This document shows, piece after piece, positions 39,752 through 49,639 of a stretch of 64,000 nucleotides of DNA. The first letter of the stretch is position 1. Each line of letters starts with the position of its first letter. A program made the position numbers and the translations under genes. The notes beneath the pieces were generated by a model. The model made no database searches and was not told the DNA's origin. It saw nothing but the letters and a program-made list of their open reading frames with translations. The stretch lies in assembly GCF_008011855.1 (NCBI RefSeq), contig NZ_VOUX01000005.1, forward strand, positions 208,388 to 272,387, written 5' to 3'. This DNA is from Serratia bockelmannii (GTDB lineage: Bacteria > Pseudomonadota > Gammaproteobacteria > Enterobacterales > Enterobacteriaceae).

Positions 39752-41833
39752 TTACCACTGGTAGCTGACCAGCAGTTTGGCGTTGCGTCCATCCTGCGGG
39801 ATGCCCTGCGGCGAGTAATATTCTTTGTCGAAGGCGTTGCCCAGCACCACGGTGGTGGTCATGCCCTGCAGCCGATCGCGACCCTTGTAGCTCAGATAGA
39901 AGTCGTTGACGCCATAGCCGGCTTGTTCGGCCGTGCCGGTCTCCACGCGCGTCGCGCGTTCGGCGAAGGTGGCGACCCAGCCGGCGGACAGACCGGTTTC
40001 GCCCAGCGGCACGTCCAGCGAGCTGGTGACAGTGTCTGGATTGATGCTGCTTAACCAGTCACCGGTCGCTTCATTTTTGCCACGGGTGCGGTTATAAGCC
40101 AAATCCCAGCCGAACCACGGTGTTTTATAGCTGAGCGTAGCATCCCATCCCCAGATTTTGGCGCGATCGATATTGGTCGAGAATGTGGTGCAACTGATGC
40201 AATAAGGGCCTCGCGGACCGCGTCCCAGTTCCATTGTGACATCGGTGGTGATGTAGTCCTTGGCTTTGGTATCGAAATAGCTGGCTTTGAACTGCAGACT
40301 ATCATCGGCCAGCATCAAATCATCGAAACGCAGACCAAACCCGTACTCTTGGGTTTCGTTGGTTTCCGGTTTCAAATTCGGGTTAGGCACCCAATAGTTG
40401 GTGATGGTGGTTGGCCCCATTGGAATTGAGAAGTGTTTGGAGTCGTTGTACATCTCACCCATCGTCGGCGCGCGGAACGCCTGAGAATAGGAGCCGAACA
40501 GCATCAACCAGTCGGTAGGCGTAATGCTGACCGCACCGCGAGAGGACCATTTATCCGCATCCACATCGGCATAACCGTCGCTTGAGCCCTTGTAATTGTC
40601 ATAGCGGGTGCCGGCGAGCAGAGTGACAGGCAGATCGCGCAGCGTGATTTCATCTTGCAGCCAGCCTGAAGCGAAATTGATTTTTGCTTGCGGGAAACTT
40701 TCGGTAGCGCCGCCCGGCGTTTGTTCCTGTTTGTAAGCCTCGGTGCCGTAGGTCAGCAGGTGAGAGGCGAAAGTATCCGCAAACAGGCGCGTTCGGTTTT
40801 CGAGTTTGGCGCCTTTCGTGGTTTGTTTGCGTGCTTCATCTTCGCTGCCATTGGCGTGAGCGTTAATTTTTACGTCTGAATAATACACTTTCGCTTCTGC
40901 ATCCAGCCAATCTTGGCCGGCCGGTTTCAGTTTGTAACTCAGTGCCGCGTCGCGTTGAATCGTCGAACGATCGGTCATTAAGTTTCCACTGGAGCTGGCT
41001 GGAGTTTGCGGGTTTTTCGGCTCCTGGGCGCTGTTGTTGTAGTAACGCAGGTTGCCGCTCAGCGACTGGCTATCGTCGATCTTCCAGGTGCCTTTGGCCA
41101 GCACGTTGCTGATGGTTTCGTCGTTAGGCGCATCGAAGCCGTTGCCCTGACGAAGATCGCCGACGTCGCGAGTGCCGAACGACAGCAGGCCGTCGAGGTT
41201 ATCGGTCTTGCCGTAGGCGCTGGCGCCCATCCCCAGGCTGTGATCGCCGGTGCCGGCGGTGCCGTAGACGCGGAACCCGGTATCGTGGCCCGGCAGCAGC
41301 AGATCGGCGGCATCGACGGTCTCATAAGACACTACGCCGCCCAACGCGCCGCTGCCGTACAGCAACGCGGAGGGGCCGCGCACGATTTCAATGCGTTTCA
41401 CTAACGCAGGATCCAAAAATGTGCCGTTAATATGGCCGGTATCGGTCCCCTGGCGGATGCCGTCAACCAACGTCAGCACGCCGCGTCGGTCGTAACCGCG
41501 CATCATGAGATCTTGCCCATTGCTGCGCCCGGAACCCGTGACGGTAATGCCCGGCACGCGGCGCAGCATATCGGCGGCGGTGCCTGCAGTTTGGCTTTCT
41601 GGCGAATTGCCTTCGATGACCGTGACCATCATCGGCGCTTCAAAGCTGCTGCGTTGGTTACCGGTGGCGACCACCGTCATGGTCTCGTCGGCGGCTTTGG
41701 CTTTTTTAGCCGGCGCCGCGTTGGAAGAGGATGTTGTGCTGGTGTTTTGTGCCAAGGCCACCGTAGGCAGAGCGCAGGCAATCGCCAGACTCAAAGCGGA
41801 AAAACGCAGCCGGGTGGAAAATGTCAGAGGCAT
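39752..41833 (-). CDS. hemR: TonB-dependent haem/haemoglobin receptor (HemR/HmuR)
   Basis: 693 residues. The signal peptide ends at ALA-Q. A TonB box-like ETMTVVA segment follows near residue 50, then a plug domain with RRVPGITVTGSGRSNGQDLMMRGYDRRGV and a 22-strand barrel ending in YQW. The haem-receptor FRAP and NPNL boxes are visible (AFRAPTMGEMYND and VPNPNLKPETNE). It pulls haem across the outer membrane with TonB-ExbBD energy. A Fur-like site precedes hemP upstream. Confidence 0.96.
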   Translation of the reverse strand: MPLTFSTRLRFSALSLAIACALPTVALAQNTSTTSSSNAAPAKKAKAADETMTVVATGNQRSSFEAPMMVTVIEGNSPESQTAGTAADMLRRVPGITVTGSGRSNGQDLMMRGYDRRGVLTLVDGIRQGTDTGHINGTFLDPALVKRIEIVRGPSALLYGSGALGGVVSYETVDAADLLLPGHDTGFRVYGTAGTGDHSLGMGASAYGKTDNLDGLLSFGTRDVGDLRQGNGFDAPNDETISNVLAKGTWKIDDSQSLSGNLRYYNNSAQEPKNPQTPASSSGNLMTDRSTIQRDAALSYKLKPAGQDWLDAEAKVYYSDVKINAHANGSEDEARKQTTKGAKLENRTRLFADTFASHLLTYGTEAYKQEQTPGGATESFPQAKINFASGWLQDEITLRDLPVTLLAGTRYDNYKGSSDGYADVDADKWSSRGAVSITPTDWLMLFGSYSQAFRAPTMGEMYNDSKHFSIPMGPTTITNYWVPNPNLKPETNETQEYGFGLRFDDLMLADDSLQFKASYFDTKAKDYITTDVTMELGRGPRGPYCISCTTFSTNIDRAKIWGWDATLSYKTPWFGWDLAYNRTRGKNEATGDWLSSINPDTVTSSLDVPLGETGLSAGWVATFAERATRVETGTAEQAGYGVNDFYLSYKGRDRLQGMTTTVVLGNAFDKEYYSPQGIPQDGRNAKLLVSYQW

Positions 41834-41927
41834 GGTGCAACTCTCCGTATGTAATAAAACATATCAATAGATTTGCTGGCTGCCTGGATCAAAAGATCGG
41901 GGTGGCTGGCGTTTGAGGATTCTGTGG

Positions 41928-42116
41928 TTATTTGGTCAGGATCAATTTCCCGGCTTTGGTCTGCCGCAGCTGATAGCGCTGGCCCTGATGGGTAATGAAC
42001 GCGATGCCGTCGGTGCCGAGCAGCTGTGCGCTGTCGTAGCTGGGCGGCGCGTTTGCGCTGTGCTCGGTCGGGGCCGCGGCGGCGGGGGTAGGCGTGTTGG
42101 CAGTATCCATCATCAT
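41928..42116 (-). CDS. hemP: Haemin uptake protein HemP
   Basis: A 62-residue protein of the HemP/YdiE family. The C-terminal core SAQLLGTDGIAFITHQGQRYQLRQTKAGKLILTK is the conserved part. The N-terminus is Ala/Pro/Thr rich. Three consecutive ATG codons (42108-42116) make the exact start uncertain, and the upstream 40 residues of the open frame cover the Fur-like site and are not coding. HemP is described as a regulator or accessory of haem uptake in other bacteria. It leads the hem locus here, while in E. coli ydiE stands alone. Confidence 0.88.
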   Translation of the reverse strand: MMMDTANTPTPAAAAPTEHSANAPPSYDSAQLLGTDGIAFITHQGQRYQLRQTKAGKLILTK

Positions 42117-42154
42117 TGTGCTTATAAAACAGACCATTAAATGGTAATTAATAT

Positions 42155-42173
42155 CAAACTGAGAATCATTATC
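42155..42173 (-). promoter_or_regulatory. Fur box upstream of hemP
   Basis: On the minus strand GATAATGATTCTCAGTTTG matches 14 of 19 Fur positions, with a perfect first half GATAATGAT. It lies about 40 bases before hemP and fits iron control of the hem locus. Confidence 0.75.
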
Positions 42174-42281
42174 ATGTGAAGGAAAGGTTACATCAAGGAA
42201 AATTTTCTTACCGATGGAACCTTTTTGTCGAACGGACATCCGGCGGCGGGCCGAGCGCACTCGGCCCGTAAAAAAGGGGCG

Positions 42282-42767
42282 TTATTTCAGCAGGGTTTCG
42301 ATGCGGTCAAACAAACGCTCGGGCTTAGTGATCGGCGCAAAGCGCGTGATGCGCTGGCCGTCGGCGGTGAGCAGGAATTTGGTGAAATTCCACTTGATGC
42401 GGCGGCTGCCCAGAATGCCGGGTGCCAGGCGTTTCAGCTCATTGAACAGCGGGTGCGCGCCGGGACCGTTAACGTCTATCTTGCTGAACAGCGGGAAACT
42501 GACGCCGTAGTTGAGGCTGCAAAAGTTGGCGATCTCCAGCGGACTGCCCGGCTCCTGAGAACCAAACTGGTTGCAGGGGAAGCCGAGCACCACCAGGCCG
42601 CGTTCGCGATAGTATTGCCACAAATTTTCCAGCCCACGGTATTGCGGGGTGAAGCCGCACTTGCTGGCGGTGTTGACCACCAGGTAAGCGCGCGCCGGGA
42701 AATCGCCCAGCGTTTTTTGCTCGCCCTGCAGCGTGACGCAGGGGATGGATAACAGAGAGTGAATCAT
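42282..42767 (-). CDS. Glutathione peroxidase-family protein (second copy)
   Basis: 161 residues with the GPx core: Cys37 in NTASKCGFT, GFPCNQFGSQEPG, and the WNFTKFL motif. It lacks the longer C-terminal part seen in BtuE and is closer to the Gpx5/bacterial thioredoxin-dependent type. It likely reduces peroxides. It stands beside the hem locus, which may make sense for handling haem stress, but no shared transcript is visible. The ribosome site GGGAG precedes it. Confidence 0.9.
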   Translation of the reverse strand: MIHSLLSIPCVTLQGEQKTLGDFPARAYLVVNTASKCGFTPQYRGLENLWQYYRERGLVVLGFPCNQFGSQEPGSPLEIANFCSLNYGVSFPLFSKIDVNGPGAHPLFNELKRLAPGILGSRRIKWNFTKFLLTADGQRITRFAPITKPERLFDRIETLLK

Positions 42768-42873
42768 GCCGGGGCTCCCAGTGCGTTTCGGCGGGCGCTA
42801 AAGCGTTGCAATCAGTATAGATGAGCGGGGCAGAAGGAATAAAGCCGGGGGCGTGGCCCCGGCCTCTACTGGG

Positions 42874-43920
42874 TTAGAAACGGCTATCAACCGCATCCGC
42901 CAGCATCGCCAGCAGCTGCTCGCTGTCGGACCAGCTCAGGCAAGGATCGGTGATCGACTGGCCATAGGTCAGCGGCTGGCCGGCGACGATTTTCTGCGTG
43001 CCTTCCACCAGGAAGCTTTCCGCCATTACGCCGGTGATGGCGGCGGAGCCGGCGCGGATCTGCTGGCAGACGTTGTCGGCCACTTCCAGCTGGCGACGGT
43101 GCATTTTCTGGCAGTTGCCGTGGCTGAAGTCGATCACCAGGTGTTCAGGCAGATCGAACTCGCGCAGGCTGTCACAGGCGGCGGCGATGTCGCTGGCGTG
43201 GTAGTTCGGCGTTTTTCCGCCGCGCATGATGATGTGGCCGTACGGGTTGCCGCTGGTCTGGTAAATGGTCATCTGGCCATGTTTGTCCGGCGACAGGAAC
43301 ATGTGCCCGGCGCGCGCCGCGCGAATGGCGTCGATGGCGATGCGGGTGTTGCCGTCGGTGCCGTTTTTGAAGCCGACCGGGCAGGAGAGCGCCGAGGCCA
43401 TTTCACGGTGGATCTGGCTTTCGGTGGTGCGCGCACCGATGGCGCCCCAGCTGATCAGATCGGCGATGTATTGGCCGACGACCATGTCCAGGAATTCGGT
43501 GGCGGTCGGCAGGCCGAGCTGGTTCACTTCCAGCAGGAGGCGGCGCGCCATTTCGATGCCGCGGTTGACCTGGAAGGTGCCGTCCAGCGCCGGATCGGAG
43601 ATCAGGCCTTTCCAGCCGACGACGGTACGCGGTTTTTCGAAGTAGGTACGCATCACGATTTCCAGACGATCCTGGTAGCGTTCGCGCAGGGCGTTCAACC
43701 GGCCAGCGTAATCGACGGCGGCGTCGAGATCGTGGATGGAGCAGGGGCCGATCACCACCAGCAGGCGGCGGTCTTCACCGGTGAGGATTTTTTCAATGCG
43801 TTTTCGTGACGCTGTCACGTTGTCGGCGACGGCCGCCGAGATCGGCAGCTTGTCTGCCAACGCTTGCGGCGTGACGAGGCTGTCGATGCGCGCGGTCCGC
43901 AGTTCATCTGTTTTGTGCAT
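42874..43920 (-). CDS. aroH: 3-deoxy-7-phosphoheptulonate synthase, Trp-type
   Basis: 348 residues, class I DAHP synthase, the first step of the shikimate pathway from PEP and erythrose-4-phosphate. The start at 43920 (MHKTDELRTARIDSLVTP) follows AGGGAA; the 20-residue upstream extension is not homologous. The sequence is closest to E. coli AroH, as shown by LVVIGPCSIHD, RTYFEKPRTVVGWKG and the C-terminal TYGQSITDPCLSW. AroH activity is inhibited by tryptophan. The synteny with ppsR-ppsA supports AroH. No CTAG-centred TrpR operator is visible upstream. Confidence 0.95.
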   Translation of the reverse strand: MHKTDELRTARIDSLVTPQALADKLPISAAVADNVTASRKRIEKILTGEDRRLLVVIGPCSIHDLDAAVDYAGRLNALRERYQDRLEIVMRTYFEKPRTVVGWKGLISDPALDGTFQVNRGIEMARRLLLEVNQLGLPTATEFLDMVVGQYIADLISWGAIGARTTESQIHREMASALSCPVGFKNGTDGNTRIAIDAIRAARAGHMFLSPDKHGQMTIYQTSGNPYGHIIMRGGKTPNYHASDIAAACDSLREFDLPEHLVIDFSHGNCQKMHRRQLEVADNVCQQIRAGSAAITGVMAESFLVEGTQKIVAGQPLTYGQSITDPCLSWSDSEQLLAMLADAVDSRF

Positions 43921-44117
43921 GTTGTTCCCTGGAAACTGTTCTTCTCTGCGGCAGGAGTGCCGGGAAGTGATGGCGATCACAATAACGCAAAAAGCGCTGA
44001 ATTCAACCGTAGAGATTGTGTTCTGTTGATCAAAACCGCGAAAAAAAGCACAAAAAAATCAGCTGCTGTTGAAATAAACGGCAGGCGGCGGGGCACGGCG
44101 GCCCCGCGAGAAAATGA

Positions 44118-44939
44118 TCAGAACATGCGGCGACTCATACCGAGGATGTCGAGGATTTTGGTGGAAATCTCTTCGACAGAATAATTGGTGGTATTGAGGT
44201 AGCGGATCTGATTTTTGCGGAACAGCGCCTCGACCTCGGCGATCTCCATGCGGCACTGGCGTAATGAAGCGTAACGGCTGTTTTCACGCCGCTCTTCACG
44301 GATCGCCGCCAGGCGTTCCGGATCGATGGTCAGGCCGAATAATTTATGCTGAAACGGTTTCAGCGAGGCCGGCAGGTGCAAATTATCCATATCGTCGGCG
44401 ATAAACGGATAGTTGGCGGCGCGAATGCCGAACTGCATCGCCAGATAAAGGCTGGTGGGGGTTTTGCCGCAGCGCGACACGCCGAGCAGGATCACCTGCG
44501 CCTGATCGAGGTTGCGCAGCGAAATGCCGTCGTCATGCGCCAGGGTATAGTCGATGGCGGCAATGCGCGCGTCGTACTTGCCGAGGTTGCTGGCGGTCAG
44601 GCCGTGGGTGCGGTTCGGCACCGGCGTCGGTTCCACTTCCAGCTCGCCCTGCAGCGGGCCGACCAGCGCCTGCACGATATCCTGGCAGAAGCCCTGGCTC
44701 TGCACGATCACATCGCGCACTTCCGGCGAGATGATGGAGTAAAACACCAGTGGCCGCACGCCGGTTTGATTATAAATATCATCGATTTGCTGGCGAACTG
44801 CGCGCGCGCGCGCCTCGGTTTCGACGAACGGCAGGGTAAAGGTGGTCGCCGTGACCGGAAACTGCGACAGCACCGCGTGCCCCAACACTTCGGCGGTGAT
44901 CGCCGTACCATCCGAAATATAAAAAACGCTTCTTTCCAC
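44118..44939 (-). CDS. ppsR: PEP synthase regulatory kinase/phosphorylase
   Basis: 273 residues. It inactivates PEP synthase by ADP-dependent phosphorylation and reactivates it by Pi-dependent removal. I chose GTG at 44939 (reading [18 protein letters not shown]) because AGGAG lies 7 bases upstream; longer frames have no homology. The nucleotide loop [18 protein letters not shown] is clear. It diverges from ppsA, its target, across a shared 498-base region. Confidence 0.95.
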   Translation of the reverse strand: MERSVFYISDGTAITAEVLGHAVLSQFPVTATTFTLPFVETEARARAVRQQIDDIYNQTGVRPLVFYSIISPEVRDVIVQSQGFCQDIVQALVGPLQGELEVEPTPVPNRTHGLTASNLGKYDARIAAIDYTLAHDDGISLRNLDQAQVILLGVSRCGKTPTSLYLAMQFGIRAANYPFIADDMDNLHLPASLKPFQHKLFGLTIDPERLAAIREERRENSRYASLRQCRMEIAEVEALFRKNQIRYLNTTNYSVEEISTKILDILGMSRRMF

Positions 44940-45437
44940 CCGAGGCTCCTTACCTGAAAACGGTGTTCCTGCTGTCATCACTGTCAATATCATGGGCCGC
45001 GGACGATCCGTCGGTAAAGGGGGGAGGGAAAAAATTGTGACGGCGGGACGGTAAAGCGCTTTGCGCCGGCGCGTGAAGAAAAGCGCGTTTTGCCGGCGGT
45101 AAAAATTGTGGCGCAACGAGGTTTTTCGACCCGAAACGTAAATTTGCCGTTATTTTCACCAAAAACGGTAGCGTTTGCGCGGTCATTAAAACAGAAGTTT
45201 AAAAAGAACGTAATTTGTTGAGATCTAAGCTTTTCGTGCGATTGGGAACGGTTCCCTGCCAAATCAGCCGGTTAGGACATTCTCTTAAAAACCACTTTCT
45301 TCAGTGGGTTGATCGATTCACCTTTCCATTTTCCCCAGATCAGTGTGCTAGTCTGATTCGGCTCCGTGTTAGCGGCGCTGTAAAGCAAGCGAATTAAATC
45401 CGTCTTTACCCTACTGATAGCAATAAGGATTGTCTCG
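44940..45437. other. ppsR-ppsA divergent control region
   Basis: 498 bases without a gene, with promoters facing both ways. A Cra site (45309-45320) lies on the ppsA side. I did not pin down -10 and -35 boxes. Confidence 0.7.
45309..45320 (-). promoter_or_regulatory. Cra (FruR) site upstream of ppsA
   Basis: On the minus strand TGAATCGATCAA fits every position of the Cra consensus TGAAWCSNTHHW. In E. coli Cra activates ppsA from an upstream site during gluconeogenesis. It sits 118 bases before the ATG. Confidence 0.8.
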
Positions 45438-47816
<2,379 letters not shown>

Positions 47817-47846
47817 TGTCTCGGCCTCGCTGAGGCATTAACGCAG

Positions 47847-47876
47847 GGCCGCAGTTAACGCTGCGGCCTTTTTATT
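47847..47876 (+). terminator. Terminator after ppsA
   Basis: An 8-bp stem (ggccgcag / ctgcggcc) with a 6-base loop is followed by tttttattt. Confidence 0.92.
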
Positions 47877-47927
47877 TCCGAATGTAAATAACGGCGCGTA
47901 AAATAATCAATTCGACGAAAAAAGAAT

Positions 47928-48039
47928 AAAAAAAAGCCCACCGTAGGAGATGGGCAAAGACTACACACAGCAATTCACATGTATGGCATTACATTGTTCA
48001 GAAAGGTTGCTTTAAAATCAGTAATTTGAAGCAATAGAT
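47928..48039 (-). ncRNA. rprA: RprA small regulatory RNA
   Basis: The 3' half on the minus strand, GCTGTGTGTAGTCTTTGCCC followed by a GCCCA/TGGGC terminator and eight Ts, is nearly identical to the end of E. coli RprA. A 5' hairpin (ttgctt...aagcaa around 48007-48034) stands where the E. coli 5' hairpin lies. The total of about 112 bases is close to 105. RprA pairs with the rpoS leader to raise translation, with Hfq, downstream of the Rcs system. The part between hairpin and conserved 3' half differs from E. coli and lacks the AAATCCCC pairing block. It lies beside ydiK as in E. coli. Confidence 0.9.
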
Positions 48040-48043
48040 GGCC

Positions 48044-48090
48044 ATAATACTAGATTTTTGAACGCGACTAGTCATTAAGAATCATCCTAA
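48044..48090 (-). promoter_or_regulatory. rprA promoter with RcsB box
   Basis: A -10 element TATTAT (48044-48049 on the minus strand) is 6-8 bases before the inferred RNA start. A poor -35 follows upstream. TAAGAATCATCCTAA (48076-48090) matches the RcsB box pattern and sits right at the -35 edge, as expected for activation. This fits Rcs-dependent rprA expression. Confidence 0.75.
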
Positions 48091-48293
48091 TCGATAGCGC
48101 CATCACATTTTATTTGTGGGAGTTATCTCTTTTTGCCGCTTGCAACAAACAGGGATTTACATTGCACCTTTCATTCGCTGTACCGTAATCAATATAGGGC
48201 GGCATTATATTTGGCGGAGATATTACTCGAATGAGGTAGGAATAATGACCTGAGTGAAATGTTCCGCCCGACGATGCGGGCGGAAGGGGGGAA

Positions 48294-49394
48294 TTAGCGT
48301 TTTTCCAGATCTTCGATGACTTGCTCCGGCGCGGTGGTCGGCTCCGGCGCTTCATCCATCCAGGCGGTCAGCAGGCGATAAGATACCGCCAATACCACCG
48401 GGCCGATGAACAGGCCGATCATGCCGAAGGCCAGCAAGCCGCCGATAACGCCGGACAGGATCAGCAGCAGCGGCAGGTCGGCGCCCATGCGGATCAGCAC
48501 CGGGCGCAGCACGTTATCCAGCGTGGCTACCACGCAGCTCCAGACCAGCAGTACGGTGCCCCAGGTGGTGTCGCCGTGCCAGTACAGCCAGATGATGGCC
48601 GGCACCAGCACCAACAGCGGCCCCAATTGTGCCACGCAGCAGATAAAGATCAGCATCGTCAGCAGGGTGGCGGCTGGTATGCCGCTCACCGCCAGACCGA
48701 TGCCGCCTAGCACCGACTGCACCAGCGCCGTCACCACCACGCCCAGCGCGACGGCGCGGATCGCCTGGCCGCCCAGTAGCACCGCCGCATCGCCGCGTTT
48801 GGAACCGAGGCGTACCGCAAAGTGACGGATACCCAGCGCCACCTGCTCGCCGCGCGCATACAACAAGGCGCTGAACAGCAGCATCAGCGCGCAGTGCAGC
48901 AGCAGACGGCCGATATGCGCCGCCTGCGCCACGAACCAGGTGGCGGTTTGACCGAAGTACGGCTGTACCTTCGCCAGCAGCGCAGCGCCGCCGGCGTTAA
49001 CCAATGTGTGGTAGCTGGTATAGAGCCTGTCGCCGATCATCGGCACGGACTGCAGCCAGGCGAGATCGGGAATGTGCAGCTTGCCGGGTGAACTGGCCCA
49101 GGCGATCAGCGGCGCGCTGTTATCCACCACGCTGCTGATCAGCAGGGAAATCGGCAGAATGAACAGCAGGATCAGCAGCAGGGTCATGACCAACACCGCC
49201 AGCGAGCGACGGCCCCACAGCAGCTTTTGCAGTTTGAGCAGCAACGGCCAGGTGGCGATCACCACCATGCCCGCCCAGGCGAAGCCGAGAATAAACGGTT
49301 GGATCACCCAAAAACAGGCAACGATCATGATGGCGATAAACAGCACGCCGAAAATAATTCGCGGTAAGTCGTAACGCGATTGCGGGAGTGGCAT
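48294..49394 (-). CDS. ydiK: AI-2E family transporter YdiK
   Basis: 366 residues with about eight spans, UPF0118/AI-2E transporter family. It is close to E. coli YdiK (IVACFWVIQPFILGFAWAGMVVIATWPLLL and the RMGADLPLLLILSGVIGGLLAFGMIGLFIGP end). The substrate is not known; some relatives export autoinducer-2. Position next to rprA and ydiJ matches E. coli. Confidence 0.92.
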   Translation of the reverse strand: MPLPQSRYDLPRIIFGVLFIAIMIVACFWVIQPFILGFAWAGMVVIATWPLLLKLQKLLWGRRSLAVLVMTLLLILLFILPISLLISSVVDNSAPLIAWASSPGKLHIPDLAWLQSVPMIGDRLYTSYHTLVNAGGAALLAKVQPYFGQTATWFVAQAAHIGRLLLHCALMLLFSALLYARGEQVALGIRHFAVRLGSKRGDAAVLLGGQAIRAVALGVVVTALVQSVLGGIGLAVSGIPAATLLTMLIFICCVAQLGPLLVLVPAIIWLYWHGDTTWGTVLLVWSCVVATLDNVLRPVLIRMGADLPLLLILSGVIGGLLAFGMIGLFIGPVVLAVSYRLLTAWMDEAPEPTTAPEQVIEDLEKR

Positions 49395-49541
49395 CAGTGG
49401 CTTCTCATCCTGGTCAATTAAATCCCTGGCACCGGCGAATCGGGGTGCCTGTCGGTCGGTTTATCGCCGCCGGGCGGCCGCCTGTGGCGGCGCTCGCAGG
49501 GCGGTAATAATGTGAATGCCTTCACTAAACGAGTATGTTAG

Positions 49542-49560
49542 TTTTTAGTGTCACTAAAAA
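49542..49560. promoter_or_regulatory. Operator-like palindrome between ydiK and ydiJ
   Basis: TTTTTAGT-gtc-ACTAAAAA is a perfect 8-bp inverted repeat. A related half, TCACTAAA, recurs at 49522-49529. It lies in the 245-base divergent region and could bind a regulator of ydiJ or ydiK. The protein is unknown. Confidence 0.4.
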
Positions 49561-49639
49561 ATAGGGTGGGTCTGAATTAAAGGCCCGATTCAGCGTACAT
49601 CAGCGCATAAAAAATAGACGGACAGGGTCAAAAAAGCGA

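Noticed and set aside
42247..42268. GC hairpin cgggccga / tcggcccg between hemP and the GPx gene
   Set aside because: Neither strand has a T-run after the stem; a run of As follows on plus, so it is not a convincing terminator.
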